From: Diplonema papillatum
Taxonomy: Eukaryota > Euglenozoa > Diplonemea > Diplonemida > Diplonemidae
Reading direction: 5' to 3'
DNA: 64,000 bases
Assembly (NCBI GenBank): GCA_030068145.1
Contig: JAPJBO010000060.1
Span: 310,001-374,000, forward strand
The notes below the pieces were generated by a model. The model was not told the origin of the DNA. It ran no database searches and saw only the letters and a list, made by a program, of their open reading frames with translations. Position 1 is the stretch's first letter. Each line of letters begins with the position of its first letter. The position numbers and the translations under genes were made by a program. Shown here piece after piece: positions 1-10,290 of this stretch.

Positions 1-1537
1 CGTTTTTCGGGGTCTCTTTAACACCAGTTTCCGAAAAATGGGCCCACCGTGTGTACTCGTGACTGCGACTCCAGAACGAACTGACTTGTCTCACTTTTAC
101 GGTGAGAACCAGCAAAGCAAAGCTTCATGTGTACCGCGGCATATCTTGGGGCTTGGCCCTTGCGCTGGACACGAGACAGGGATTAAGACGACCAAAGGGC
201 CAACTTGGACTCATTTGCTGCGCTCTTGGAGCCCCGGAGCGAGCTTCTTGATTGTTCTCGGGAAACGTCAGCGCGGTAGCGGCGACCACGAGAACACAAA
301 CAGGTGCGTGGGGAGAGGCCCTGGGACTGCTAAGGCGTGACTAACCCCTCGTCTAGTCCCTGTCCCTCCCAGGGAGCCACCCCGAGTCTAGCCTGGCCCA
401 CCTGACGGTGGAGGACCGCACCCTTTGACGTGTTTTGATGTGTTCTCTCTCTTCCTTCTTTTCTCGTCGCACTACGGTGCAACCTCTCTCGCTTCGTATC
501 GAGTTCGCTTCGTTCGGGGGTGGGGGGGAGGAGGAATGAAGGGTTTAACTTCTTTAGAATAACACATTCTTTTCGCTTTTCCCTGTTTAGAGTTAGAGTT
601 CGCTTGGGTACTCTTTTTCATTCTTTCTGCACCGTTCTCCGCGTGCGCGCAACTCTTTGCGAAGCGTGCAAAACGACTGCTTTCGCGAGTAGCAACACGA
701 GGAAACTTCTGTTCGAAGCCCCCCTTTTCTTTTGAACGGTGCTGGGAAATAAGAACATTTTCCGGAGTTAGGATCTTGCTGCAACTTTTGCACCTGATAA
801 AAAGGCAGCGAAGGCATGCCACTTCAGCAGATACGATACGCATACTAACACACTATACCTTGAAAGGAATATTTACCGACAATGGTCACCCCGGAGACTA
901 TAAAACTTCGGATTCCTAAGTGAACTTGCACTATAAACGAGATAACGGACGAGCACCAACTGACCGATGATGGTGAAAATGGTAAGAGAGAGAGAGAGAC
1001 GAGTTGGAGTGCAGGGACCATCTCTTTCCGGTCGCTTCACTTCAAACCCGTACTTCTAAGGTGGGCGTAGGTCGTTCCGTCGGAGGCGGTGGTAATGGAA
1101 AGCACTCTTGCGCCTGGCCTGTACACGGGAATAAACTTCGCTGGGAAGTTTTCCTGTGCTATCATGTTCAGGTTGGTTTCGCTCATCTTTCTCCTGTGGA
1201 GCCCTTATTCCGGAAATGTTCTGTAATCAGGACAGCAGTACTACTTGCTTGTGCGATTGAATCTACGTGTGTTCTGGTTTCTGGGAAATGCTGCTGACCG
1301 CACTTTTTTTAGCTGCAAACAACCAATATCTGTCTCCAGGGAACAGAACGGCTCGGGGTGTCGGTTGATCGTTCTCCCGCCTTGTTTGTGCCCTGGTTCT
1401 TTTCCAGGTTGGGAACTGTGGTCAACCCCCCAAACACGCTGTCTACGTCTTTCCAGTTTTCACGACCACTGTACATCGTAGGGCAACCCGCAAGATTCAG
1501 AACCCCAGCTGGAGTTTGGAGACCGCGCCGCAAGACC
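1..1537. other. Intergenic, no gene recognised
   Basis: Short overlapping open frames occur on both strands but none has a recognisable domain, a convincing start or splice context. A short GA-rich repeat ending in GACGAGTTGGAGTGCAGG lies at about 991-1022. Related sequence occurs at 2140-2235 and 61597-61690. Confidence 0.5.
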
Positions 1538-1830
1538 GTGTACCAGGGTAAAGACACGCCAGAAAGGAGGTCGCGGTACTGCAGAGCCACGGGCCTACGG
1601 GTCAAGTGGCTACCGATTTCACAAACTACCGCAGAACTAAAGCATCAAGGCTTGGCGCACCTTCGGGCTTGGCGCTTGCGCTGAACACAAGCTCGTCGAG
1701 ACGGACAGCCACAGGGCGGAGCGGACGGGGTTGCAGCACTGTGCTGTCTCCGACTCAAGCCTTGCAAACTGTGGTTAACCGTCACGTTCCTGGACCAGGA
1801 GCAGCCTTTTTCTTTCTTTCTTCTGTCTTG
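1538..1830 (+). repeat. Dispersed repeat A, copy 1
   Basis: A block of about 290 bp containing GTCAAGTGGCTACCGATTTC and, further on, GTTCCTGGACCAGGAGCAG. It recurs at 47726-47998 in the same orientation and at 51938-52117 inverted, with small insertions and deletions. No terminal inverted repeat was seen. The third copy lies inside an intron of the acyl-CoA synthetase gene, so the repeat is tolerated in transcribed DNA. Confidence 0.8.
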
Positions 1831-2139
1831 GTCTCGAAAGTATTCGAGTATTCAAGCCTACCCCCCCGAAGATTCCCCTTTTTTTTGATGAAAGATCTAT
1901 TGAGCTGGTTGATGGCGTACTTAACGCCCCCCTCCCGCAGAATCGCTTTTTTTTCTTGTGCTTTCTTTTTCTCTTGGATGTTGTATTGGCAATATCATCG
2001 GGTTCATGAAGCTACTCAGAGCATAGGCCGTGTGTAGTACACGCGCTTGATTGTCTTCATCTTTACCTGTTTTCACAAAAGGCGAGAGCAATGCTCGAGT
2101 TGTGGTAAATGACGCTTGCAACGATTGGTTTGCCGGAGG

Positions 2140-2235
2140 ACGAGAGAGAGAGGACGAGTTAGAGAGCGAGGACCATCTCTCCGGGGAGTGGCCGGTCGCC
2201 TCACTACTCCCCTGTGCCCTGTACAAGGAACGCCG
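2140..2235 (+). repeat. GA-rich dispersed repeat
   Basis: Begins with an AGAGAGAG tract and continues GACGAGTTAGAGAGCGAGG and GACCATCTCTCCGGGGAGT. A close relative lies at 61597-61690 and a shortened one at about 991-1045. Confidence 0.6.
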
Positions 2236-2469
2236 CCGGATGATCTGATGATTCCTCGGGCTCGTGGCGCGCACCGGTATGGGGTATACGACTGAGGGAC
2301 GCGACGCGTGCAAAGGTGAAGTTGGTAGCGGCTTGTGCTGGCTGGTCCTCACGGGGTTGTGGCTGCTGGGTGGGGGACGTCGGGGCGGGCGCCTCGGCTT
2401 TGTCGTTGCGCTTGAAGGCGAGAGCGTAGGACAACGACGCGTCGGTGGTCCGGGAGTTGAAGGCTTGCG

Positions 2470-2511
2470 GCTGCTGCTGCTGCTGGTGCTGCTGCTGCTG
2501 CTGCTGCTGCG
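2470..2511 (+). repeat. CTG trinucleotide microsatellite
   Basis: A run of CTG units with one GTG interruption, lying about 160 bp downstream of the kinase stop codon on the gene strand. It lies outside the coding sequence. Confidence 0.85.
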
Positions 2512-2672
2512 GTTGTTGGTGCTGGGCACGCTGTCATGCTGACTGCAGACTTCAGTTGAGGCCAGTTCGAGAATTGTCGCAGATTATGTCGTGCGCGCCG
2601 GCGGGCTTACCGGCATCGAGGGCACGTACGACTTCTGCGTCACAACACGTGTCGCTGCGGCTGGGTGAACGG

Positions 2673-3971
2673 TCATCGCACGGCCAGCTGCGGTGTGTGG
2701 TCGGGAAGGGTGGACAGAATGCTCGGGGCAGACTCGACGGTTTGCCGCAGGAGGTCTTCCAAGACGGGGAGCTGGTACGCGTAGTGCGCGGGGGTGAACG
2801 TCGACGCGGGCGCCGAAGGGAAGCGGGGTGGGAACGGCGACGCCGCCAGCAGGTGGTCAATGGCTTCGCCAGCGGACGAACGGGCGCTCGGGTCCCTCGC
2901 GAGGCACGCGGACAGGACCCGGATTTCGGCGTCCGAAGCGTGCGGGAAGTCGATGCGGAGGTCCCTGGGGTCGTTGGAAAACGCGTCCTGCTGCTGCTTG
3001 AGCTTGTCCTCCGAAGGGAAGAGGAACCCTTTCGTCAGCACCTCGGCGAAGACGCACCCGGCGGACCACACGTCCGCCTTGAAGTCGTACTGCGAATCTT
3101 CCTCCCGCATCTCGGGCGCTCGGTAGGCGTAGGTGCACACGTGCTTTCCGCAGGTCATCACCGGGTACTTTTTCAGGTCCTCCCCTTCGATCGGCCTCCG
3201 GCACGAGCCGAGGTCCACTAACTGAATCCGGGATAGGCTGCGCGTCATGCACACATTCGCGGGCTTCAAGTCCCGATGGATGATGTTGCACTCATGCAGG
3301 TGCCGAAGCGCGGACAAAACCGCCTCCATGATGAGCACCCTCTGTTGCGGGGGGACGACTGCCTTCGGGTGGTGGTACAGCCAGCTGTTCAAGTCGGTGT
3401 CAAGCTTCGGCTCGACGATGTACAAGTGGTTTTTCGCGTGCCAGCAGTCCAGCACCGGGACGATGGCCGGATGTGGCGCGTGTTTCGACAGGTGGAGGAG
3501 GTTGCGGAGCTCACGATAGGCTGTCTCACAGTACGCCGCCTCTGTCGTCGGCTGCCTTTTGATGACAACCGCGTCTTCATTCCGGGGCCGGTACGCGTAA
3601 AGGATGGAACCGAAGCCTCCGTCCTTTCCGAGGTCCTGGACACTGGAGTAGTAGGTTTTCGGGTAAGTGACGAGGAGGGCGTCCTGCTCCCGCGGAACGA
3701 GCTGGGTTTCGAAGGCGCGGGTCAGGAGGGGCGACGAAGGGAAGGCTTGGGACGCAGTCCGGTCGGAAGGAGAGCCGGGGGTGGAGGCGACGCTGGGGGT
3801 CAGGCCGCCTTCCGACGACGGGTCGGGCGAGTCGCACTGCCGCACGTCGAGCGTCGGCGGCGCCGCGCGGGTGCTCGGCCGGAAGGAGATGCGCCGGTAC
3901 TTCGTGTCGGCTTCCGCGGCGACGTCCTGGGCCCCGCGCTTCCGCTTCTGCGCCGCGGCGGCTTCGGCCAT
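2673..3971 (-). CDS. CMGC-type serine/threonine protein kinase
   Basis: A 432-residue protein in one exon starting at an ATG. The first 105 residues are low-complexity and contain a basic stretch (KRKR near residue 9) that could be a nuclear signal, followed by proline- and serine-rich sequence. The kinase domain follows. It has a weak glycine loop (GKDGGFGS, about 115-122), the ATP lysine in AVVIKRQ (K138), the catalytic loop HRDLKPAN (232-239, D234), DLG in place of DFG (253-255), YRAPE (283-287) and DVWSAGCVFAEV (300-311). The last motif and the segment after it are typical of the CDK/GSK3/MAPK (CMGC) group. No cyclin-binding PSTAIRE-like helix is obvious, so the subgroup is open. DLG is an accepted variant and all catalytic residues are present, so activity is likely. 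A truncated copy of the 5' end lies upstream at 4256-4519. Confidence 0.85.
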   Translation of the reverse strand: MAEAAAAQKRKRGAQDVAAEADTKYRRISFRPSTRAAPPTLDVRQCDSPDPSSEGGLTPSVASTPGSPSDRTASQAFPSSPLLTRAFETQLVPREQDALLVTYPKTYYSSVQDLGKDGGFGSILYAYRPRNEDAVVIKRQPTTEAAYCETAYRELRNLLHLSKHAPHPAIVPVLDCWHAKNHLYIVEPKLDTDLNSWLYHHPKAVVPPQQRVLIMEAVLSALRHLHECNIIHRDLKPANVCMTRSLSRIQLVDLGSCRRPIEGEDLKKYPVMTCGKHVCTYAYRAPEMREEDSQYDFKADVWSAGCVFAEVLTKGFLFPSEDKLKQQQDAFSNDPRDLRIDFPHASDAEIRVLSACLARDPSARSSAGEAIDHLLAASPFPPRFPSAPASTFTPAHYAYQLPVLEDLLRQTVESAPSILSTLPDHTPQLAVR

Positions 3972-4255
3972 GATTGATGTCTTTTCTTTTTATGTTTCCT
4001 CCGTCAGCTTCCTGTTTGGAGTTGAATTTCTGAGGGCGTTCTTTTTCAGAGTTGAAAAAAGTCGAGTTTACAGTATGTATTAGGCTTAAAGGTCCGGTGG
4101 TTTAGAGTTTCCGGTTGATAAGTGAGGCAAGAAATTTTCTATGCGGTCAACGATTTACGTCGCTCTGACGTCTGGCAACTATTTGTGTTTCCGACGAGTA
4201 TGGGGGCTTAGTGCGCTTGTCATCTTTTGAATACTTCTTTTGTGCGTGGGGAGAG
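3972..4255. other. Kinase upstream region and truncated retroelement 3' end
   Basis: Positions 3972-4100 are the presumed promoter and 5' untranslated region of the kinase. They are copied almost unchanged at 4520-4660. From about 4182 the sequence TTTGTGTTTCCGACGA matches, in reverse, the 3' terminus of the non-LTR element at 4771, so a 5'-truncated relic may sit here. Confidence 0.5.
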
Positions 4256-4519
4256 CTAGGTTTCGAAGGTCGGGAGGGGGGACGAAGGGAAGGCTTGGGA
4301 CGCAGTCCGGTCGGAAGGAGAGCCGGGGGTGGAGGCGACGCTGGGGGTCAGGCCGCCTTCCGACGACGGGTCGGGCGAGTCGCACTGCCGCACGTCGAGC
4401 GTCGGCGGCGCCGCGCGGGTGCTCGGCCGGAAGGAGATGCGCCGGTACTTCGTGTCGGCTTCCGCGGCGGCGTCCTGTGCCCCGCGCTTCCGCTTCTGCG
4501 CCGCGGCGGCTTCAGCCAT
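4256..4519 (-). pseudogene. Truncated tandem copy of the kinase 5' end
   Basis: Encodes 87 residues nearly identical to kinase residues 1-90, beginning MAEAAAAQKRKRGAQD with one change (V17 to A). The frame then loses homology just before the region ahead of the kinase domain and stops. The similarity continues past the start codon into the upstream DNA, so this is a segmental duplication of promoter plus 5' coding sequence and not a processed copy. With no kinase domain it cannot make an active enzyme. A still shorter third echo of the upstream sequence is at 4670-4720. Confidence 0.85.
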
Positions 4520-4888
4520 TGTTGATGCCTTTTCTTCTTGCGTTTCCGGCGAAAATTCGCTCCGTCAGCTTCCTGTTTGGAGATGAATTTTTGAGGGTGT
4601 TCTTTTTCAGAGTTAAAAAACGTCGAGTTTACAGTATTTCTTAGGCTTAAAGGTCCAGTGGTTTGGCAAGCGTTCTTTTTCAGAGTTAAAGCTCGCGTTT
4701 AAAGTTTTTCTCAGGCTCAAAGGCAGTGTGCGCGCGATCAGCCGGCTTGCCGGCTGATTAAATTTCGAGTTTTTTGTGTTTCCGACGATCCCGTGGGACG
4801 TACAGATTGGTGTCTTTCGACCTTTGTTTGTTTGTGAGGTTCAGCTTGGTGCGTGTGGTCGGTGGGCGGGGGGGTTGGTTAGGAAGCT

Positions 4889-7800
4889 CTACTGTATCGG
4901 GCTAGACTTTAATTCATGCTTGAGCCAGGATGCCCACTCCGCAGCCTTTCCGCTGGGCTCTTGGTAGCTGATCCGCTCGCATACACTTTTCATTACAGTG
5001 GCGTTGCGCGCTGCGAAGTCGTCCATGATTTGCCAGTACGTCACGTTGCATTGTCCATAAATTCTCGCCAGGTCTGCTTCGGGTCCATAACTCCGCACGT
5101 GAAGCTCGTCGTTGGCCGTGAGCACGTGCTTAGCACTTCCTCGTTCAACGCATCCTACGACGGCGCACGCCTCGCTCGTTCTAAACGGCATGATCGTCCT
5201 TCGGACCAGGGCCTGGAGCAAGTCCGTCGCGCCGTGTAGCTTCCGCAGTGCCCGGAGGGTTTGCGTGCTGAGGCACCGTGGCGGCACTTCATTCGTCAGT
5301 CGGTCGCGGACCGCCATGTCACGGCTGCAGTTGCGGCTCCTCCGCAGGAAACGGCCACTCTCTTCCAGCTGCACCAGGTCATTCGCCTCGTCGTTGTCGT
5401 CGGGCTGCTGCCGTCGGCGTCGACACAGCCTTGTGACTTTGGCTACGCTGTAGCACCACTCGATGTCGAATGAGCGGATACTTTGGTGCGCATTGGTCGC
5501 TGCTTCGTCGGCCGCGTTGATATCCGCGTTGTCGCGGTGGCCCCTTGCCCACTGGACCACCGGGATGTTGCGCAGAACCGCGGCGACGGGGTCTCCTTTC
5601 CGGGGGTTCCGCGTGCGGGCTATCGCACTCTGACTGTCACTGCGCAGAGTGACTGTGGCCTGGGGCTGCACTGCGTCTAGGGCTGTGGCGAGCACCATCA
5701 ACGCGCACAGTTCTGCGTCTGTGCTGGAGCTGATCCTACCTTGGATTTTTGCCCCGTAGGCCGTCCCGTTGACGTAGACGCCTACGGACCCCCTGCCTTC
5801 TCGTTCGTGGTAGCTGCCGTCGGTAGCCACCTTGATCTCCCCGCCTTCGGCTTCGGCTTTCCGGAGGGCCTTTTCCGTCCACGTAACAATGTACGGTTTT
5901 CGGCCTCTTCGTGGTGGCCCTAGCTCGAAACCGGTCGCCGGTATGCGTCCTTCCGTGGCGTGGGGGTGAGCAGCCATGTACGCCCTTGCCCTCTGCTGTT
6001 CCGCAAAATCCTTCACAGGTGTCATCCCGTAACCGAAGGTGCATGCTGGGTAGTTTGCGATGCCCTTACTGCCGCGGTGCTTCGGGATCAGCTTGTTGTA
6101 TGCTGCGAGGAGTTTTGGGTGGGAGGGGTCAAAGCACTTGGCGATCGCTTGTACCGCTAGGGTCGGTAGTGCATGACTTCTGTATCGGTCGCACTTGCCT
6201 CTCGTGGAGCAGAAGTACGACTGTGCGACAAGTGCGCAGACTCGGCTGAAGCGTTCCATCTTGGCTCGGTTGCGAGTGCAGGTTGCATGGTCCTTGTCCC
6301 CATGGAGACACCCTCCGAGGAGCCTTGAGGAGAGCCGCGTCGTGACTTCGCCGTGTCCGGGTACCGACAACTTGCAAACTCTCGTTGCGACCACTACGAG
6401 CTTCCTTTGAGCCATCTTCATCCCCTTGCGCGCCATCCAGTCGTTGAGCATCTTGATCTGGGCGGGGACAGAGTCGATAGTCGCATGAGACGTCAGATCA
6501 TCGATGTAGGCCTTGCATTGTTCGATTGCAGGTGGATCGGCTGTGTAATAGAGGTATAGAATTACACTCAGCGGGGACCCCTGCAACAGTCCCCTCCGCG
6601 GCGCCATTGGCTGGGTGTAGCCTTTGTTTGTTGTCAGTGTGAACCATTGGGACCCTAGTATGCTCTTGACCGAGTTCGCCCATTCATCGCCGAAGTCGTT
6701 TCGGATGTCTTCGAGGAGCTTGTCGTGTGGCACTGTGTCATAGGCCGCCTCGATGTCGGCGATTACGACGGCTGGGTCCTCGATGTCGCTGTCTAGCCAC
6801 TCTTGCGCCCGTTGGAGGATCTCAAGAGTCGCATGCTGATGCTGGCATCCGTACTGGAAGTCGCTGGTTCTTATTCGTTCGATGCATAGGTCTCTGATTT
6901 TAAGGTAGAGGCAGACATGAAGACACTTGAGCATCAGTGGCATGATGGCGATGGGTCGAAAGGCGTTTGGGGACTTCTGCTTCGCGCCAGGTTTTAGGAG
7001 CAGGAAGATCCAGGACAAAGCGTGCTCGTGGGGAATTCCGGTTTCCAGCCACTCGTTAAAAGTGTCGGCTACTGTTGCAATTTCTTTTGGACGGAGTGTG
7101 GAGAGGAATGTTGCCGACAAGTCGGTTGTTCTGGCCTTCTTCTTCACGAGCGGGATTGCCAACGCCACGTCCTGCGGGGTAATGGTGACTGCTTTGCGGC
7201 GCTTCGGGTTTTCTTCTTCGCTCTCTTCTGCTGGCTGTGTCGGTCGTGATGTTACGGCGTCGTATCGGAGTTGGAAGTGCGCGACGACGGCGGCGACGTT
7301 GGGGATGTTGGGAGGTTCATATGGGCGTCGGAGCTGAGTGGCGTGGTTGCTGTTTTCGCCTCTCGTGGCGTAGGCGATCCGTCTCCGGATGTCGTTGATT
7401 TGGCGATTCAGCTCCTTCTTTTCGTCCTCGTTCGTGGCAGTGCGTCGATTCAGTAACCTCGTATTGAGGGCCCGTTGGAGTCGTGCGATTTTGGTTGTGC
7501 GGTAGCGTGGTGGTCTGACTACCAGGGGGCCAGTCATTGTCGCCATGAGCCCGTCAAAGTCGTCTGCCACAGGTCGGTCGTTTTTGGGGTATCTCATCGG
7601 TGGAATTACCCTCACGATCGTGTGGTCGTACTCTACGGTGATTGCTGCATGGTCGCTCCCGCCTGAGAAGCGCGCGGATACGAAAACGCAACTTGTTCCT
7701 CGGGGTACGAAAACCCTGTCTAGCGATGTGCTGGCGTTGCTGCGCTGGTAGGTCGTCCGTCCTCGTACGAGTTCGTCGCCCGCCTTGTCCCTTACGAATC

Positions 7801-8707
7801 CTTCGACGGCGGGTGTCGTATTTCCGTTGAAGTCTCCGGTGACCACGTATTCGCCTGGGGACCTCCTCATTGTGTTCACGATCCAGCTGCCGAGGGCTTC
7901 CGCCTCTGCTTTTAGGGTGTTGTTTACGACGTATACAGAAACGATGCGCAGGACTCGCTCTCCTATCTTCAGATCGGCGTAACAGCAGGTGCGGTGCGAT
8001 CCCGTGCGTAGGATGTGCGTCGATGAGCTGTTCGGGACAAGGATGCTGCTTCGGGCGATTCGTTTTGACCCCAACTCTTCCACTGCGACTACTAGCACTT
8101 GCCAGCCTTTAAGTCGCGCCATGTCTTCGAAAACGACGGGGTCCCTTCCGATTTCGCTCACAGCTAGGATGTTCGCACAAGGGAGTAGGTCGAAGAAGGC
8201 AGACAGACTCTTCTTGCAGCATGAGTTGCAGCTTACGATACGTACTTTGCTTCCAGCGGATGGGGTGACAGGGCGGTGGTTTGCGGGGTTGTATGCATCG
8301 CCTTCTTTGGAGATGGTGGGTGGGAACATGGTGAGCTGAACCGGTGCTTGATTGTTTGGCGGTGAAGAGGCTGGTTGTTGTGGTGATGATGATCGGAGTC
8401 CTGCATCCGGCTGATTACTTGTAGCTGGCGGGGCAGCTGGTAGAATTAGTACTTGGGGAGGGAGTATGATGGGGTTGTGGGTGGGGATAGGCTGCTTTGG
8501 TGAACCACGTGCTCTGGTGGGGATGGGGAGGAGGGGGACACCTGATGATGCGGGTGGGACGGGCAAGGGGAGGAGGGGGACACCTGATGATGCGGGTGGG
8601 ACGGACAATGATGATGATGCGGGGGCTGAGGCTGGGCCGCGCGTGCTACTTGTTGCCTGGGTGTGATGGTGCTGATCGTGAAAGCTGCAGCTGGGCGTTT
8701 GCGACAC
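4889..8707 (-). CDS. Non-LTR retrotransposon ORF2 (endonuclease, reverse transcriptase, RNase H)
   Basis: An open frame of about 1272 codons. Frame entry at 8707 is GTG. The first ATG in frame is at 8329 (about residue 127), so the true start is uncertain. A proline/serine-rich N-terminus is followed by an apurinic-type endonuclease (about 153-360, with VRIVSCNS, VTGDFNG and SGGSDHAA). A reverse transcriptase follows (about 560-800), with FRPIAIMPL, VIADIEAAYDT and the catalytic YIDDL at about 734. The C-terminal part holds an RNase H domain (about 958-1090) with TDGSYHE, DAELCALM, RSDSQSA and NAADEAA supplying the acidic residues. The protein nicks target DNA and primes reverse transcription there. 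APE plus RNase H is known from the I, R1, LOA and Tad groups. The clade cannot be set without a tree. YIDD instead of the commoner FADD is a mild oddity. Confidence 0.92.
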   Translation of the reverse strand: MSQTPSCSFHDQHHHTQATSSTRGPASAPASSSLSVPPASSGVPLLPLPVPPASSGVPLLPIPTRARGSPKQPIPTHNPIILPPQVLILPAAPPATSNQPDAGLRSSSPQQPASSPPNNQAPVQLTMFPPTISKEGDAYNPANHRPVTPSAGSKVRIVSCNSCCKKSLSAFFDLLPCANILAVSEIGRDPVVFEDMARLKGWQVLVVAVEELGSKRIARSSILVPNSSSTHILRTGSHRTCCYADLKIGERVLRIVSVYVVNNTLKAEAEALGSWIVNTMRRSPGEYVVTGDFNGNTTPAVEGFVRDKAGDELVRGRTTYQRSNASTSLDRVFVPRGTSCVFVSARFSGGSDHAAITVEYDHTIVRVIPPMRYPKNDRPVADDFDGLMATMTGPLVVRPPRYRTTKIARLQRALNTRLLNRRTATNEDEKKELNRQINDIRRRIAYATRGENSNHATQLRRPYEPPNIPNVAAVVAHFQLRYDAVTSRPTQPAEESEEENPKRRKAVTITPQDVALAIPLVKKKARTTDLSATFLSTLRPKEIATVADTFNEWLETGIPHEHALSWIFLLLKPGAKQKSPNAFRPIAIMPLMLKCLHVCLYLKIRDLCIERIRTSDFQYGCQHQHATLEILQRAQEWLDSDIEDPAVVIADIEAAYDTVPHDKLLEDIRNDFGDEWANSVKSILGSQWFTLTTNKGYTQPMAPRRGLLQGSPLSVILYLYYTADPPAIEQCKAYIDDLTSHATIDSVPAQIKMLNDWMARKGMKMAQRKLVVVATRVCKLSVPGHGEVTTRLSSRLLGGCLHGDKDHATCTRNRAKMERFSRVCALVAQSYFCSTRGKCDRYRSHALPTLAVQAIAKCFDPSHPKLLAAYNKLIPKHRGSKGIANYPACTFGYGMTPVKDFAEQQRARAYMAAHPHATEGRIPATGFELGPPRRGRKPYIVTWTEKALRKAEAEGGEIKVATDGSYHEREGRGSVGVYVNGTAYGAKIQGRISSSTDAELCALMVLATALDAVQPQATVTLRSDSQSAIARTRNPRKGDPVAAVLRNIPVVQWARGHRDNADINAADEAATNAHQSIRSFDIEWCYSVAKVTRLCRRRRQQPDDNDEANDLVQLEESGRFLRRSRNCSRDMAVRDRLTNEVPPRCLSTQTLRALRKLHGATDLLQALVRRTIMPFRTSEACAVVGCVERGSAKHVLTANDELHVRSYGPEADLARIYGQCNVTYWQIMDDFAARNATVMKSVCERISYQEPSGKAAEWASWLKHELKSSPIQ

Positions 8708-8743
8708 AGAGCTCGACGTCGTCGCTGCTTTGTTAGGTTAAGG

Positions 8744-9850
8744 CTACAGTCTGGGTGGCGTCTTTGGCGGTGGGGTGAAACCCGTTTCGGATGAGGCTGC
8801 CCGCTTCGTCCCGCGCCTCTCCCTATCGCTTCCGGTGACAACGGATTCCTCCGTGTTCTGGGTGCCGCCCCCGGCTGCGCTCTCGTTCGTTTCGTTCGTA
8901 CCTTCTTCCTCTTTTCCAGCTGCGTTCTGTGTTGCTCCGTCTCCGTCTGCGTCATCGCCGATGCCACTCTCACTGCCACTAGTGTCGTCGGCAAGGTGTT
9001 CCGGCTCCTCCACCTCTGACACCGGTTGCATTAGGGTTTCTATGTGCCCAAAGCGGAGCACGTTTCCAAACGGGGTGGTGAAGGGGGTCCGGGCGAGCTC
9101 AGCTTCGTCGATGGGGCTGAGGCCCTCCACCACGTAAGCAACAAACCCCGGCCGTAGGCCGAAAACCGGGTAAACGGTTAGGCCGCTTTCAGGGCGGATT
9201 GCTGCAGTGGCTAAGGCGCCTGAGACCTCTAAGGAGTGCCACGTCCGGTCGCATCCAGTGAGGCCGAACTTCTTCTTTGAACGTTCTATGAAGACCTTGC
9301 GCTGGTCCTCGCGTCGTGCTTTTGTCACGATGTACCTTTCACCGTGCTTCAGGGCCATCCCGGATGGGTCCAGCAGTTCGGCCAGGTCCTCCCATTTGTT
9401 CTGGGACTCGGGGCGCACCTTTATCAAGTACTCGTTCGCCCCCGACCTTATGACCCTGGCTTCGATGGCCGTGTCTTCCAAGGCTCGCAAGACCTCGTGG
9501 AAAGGTCTGACGGTCGTATCTTTCCTAGCCTCTGCTCGCTGGAACGTTTTCAGCTCCGTCCACCCCGGTTCTGCCAGCGCCCACTCAGCATAATAGGCGC
9601 TGTAGCCGGACTCCCTCACTGTCCGGAAAACCTTCTGCACATCGCAGTTCTCCCTCAATCGTACAAGCTTCACGCCGTTGGACCGGAAGAACCCGACCGC
9701 ATTGCGCACGTCTTCGATAGCAGCTGTTCCTCCCATCTTCTCGAAAAGGACGGCGAAACCTTCGATGGGCCCGCAGATGGACAGGAGCCGCTTGAGGTCG
9801 TCCTTGATTGATGACAGTTCGATGATCCGCTTTTCAGACACGGTAGACAT
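8744..9850 (-). CDS. Non-LTR retrotransposon ORF1 (gag-like, unrecognised)
   Basis: A 368-residue protein starting at the ATG at 9850. The frame stays open upstream only because the adjoining A-tract reads as lysines. I do not recognise a domain: no CCHC zinc knuckle and no clear RRM. Residues 1-280 look globular. The last 90 residues are acidic and then basic, of low complexity, ending in a proline-rich KTPPRL. It sits 36 bp before the ORF2 frame on the same strand. By position it should be the nucleic-acid-binding ORF1 protein that packages element RNA. That role is inferred from gene order alone. Confidence 0.75.
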   Translation of the reverse strand: MSTVSEKRIIELSSIKDDLKRLLSICGPIEGFAVLFEKMGGTAAIEDVRNAVGFFRSNGVKLVRLRENCDVQKVFRTVRESGYSAYYAEWALAEPGWTELKTFQRAEARKDTTVRPFHEVLRALEDTAIEARVIRSGANEYLIKVRPESQNKWEDLAELLDPSGMALKHGERYIVTKARREDQRKVFIERSKKKFGLTGCDRTWHSLEVSGALATAAIRPESGLTVYPVFGLRPGFVAYVVEGLSPIDEAELARTPFTTPFGNVLRFGHIETLMQPVSEVEEPEHLADDTSGSESGIGDDADGDGATQNAAGKEEEGTNETNESAAGGGTQNTEESVVTGSDRERRGTKRAASSETGFTPPPKTPPRL

Positions 9851-9856
9851 TGGTGG

Positions 9857-9858
<2 letters not shown>

Positions 9859-9889
<31 letters not shown>
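9859..9889 (-). repeat. 31-bp homopolymer at the element 5' end
   Basis: Thirty-one T on the plus strand, that is A on the strand of the retrotransposon, placed 9 bp before the ORF1 ATG. It may belong to the element's leader, or be the poly(A) tail of another insertion. Confidence 0.9.
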
Positions 9890-9891
<2 letters not shown>

Positions 9892-10092
9892 ACCAGCAGA
9901 CTCGCACACAATCAGCCGATTTTCAACAGTGTAAGCTGTGGCTATGCCGCCCATAGACCGGAATCAGCTTCTTGCACCGGCAAGTGGATCAAGATGTTGT
10001 CGTAACTTTCCGATCGGCAGACCTTCCAAAAAACAGCCAGCTGATTATCAGCCGGTCAGTTTGTCAAGAATTTTCTTCCCGGCTGGAATCCA

Positions 10093-10290
10093 CTGCTTAA
10101 AGGTCCGGTGGTTTAGAGGTTCCGGTTCCATTGAGGCTGGAAATTTTTGTGCGGTCGACGATTTACGACGCTCTGCTGTCTGGCGACTTTTTGTGTTTCC
10201 GAAGATGCCGTATGGGCGTTCAGATTGGTGTCTTTCGACCCTTTGTTGTGAAGTTCAGCTTAATGCCTTTGTGGCGATCATTTGATTACT
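10093..10290 (-). mobile_element. Truncated copy of the retrotransposon 3' end plus flank
   Basis: CAGATTGGTGTCTTTCGACC and TTTTTGTGTTTCCGA match the 3' untranslated region at 4771-4858. The adjoining 90 bp (AAGGTCCGGTGGTTTAGAG onward) also match 4089-4190. The full element is therefore bracketed by related sequence, suggesting repeated insertion of truncated copies into one duplicated target. Confidence 0.65.

Larger units (their letters stand above)
4771..9890 (-). mobile_element. Non-LTR retrotransposon with ORF1 and APE-RT-RNase H ORF2
   Basis: Two ORFs on the minus strand, ORF1 (9850-8744) then ORF2 (about 8707-4889), make up a near-complete element. The 3' terminus is placed near 4771. 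The gene-strand sequence ends there in CGGAAACACAAAAA, and the same ending recurs near 4182, 10187 and 25652 next to unrelated DNA, as expected for 5'-truncated copies. The 5' end is uncertain. A run of 31 A on the gene strand sits 9 bp before the ORF1 start. No clear target-site duplication was found. Both ORFs are open, so the copy is young or still active. Confidence 0.8.

Noticed and set aside
3276..3977. 233-codon plus-strand ORF opposite the kinase
   Set aside because: Shadow of the G/C-biased kinase gene; arginine- and valine-rich with no domain.
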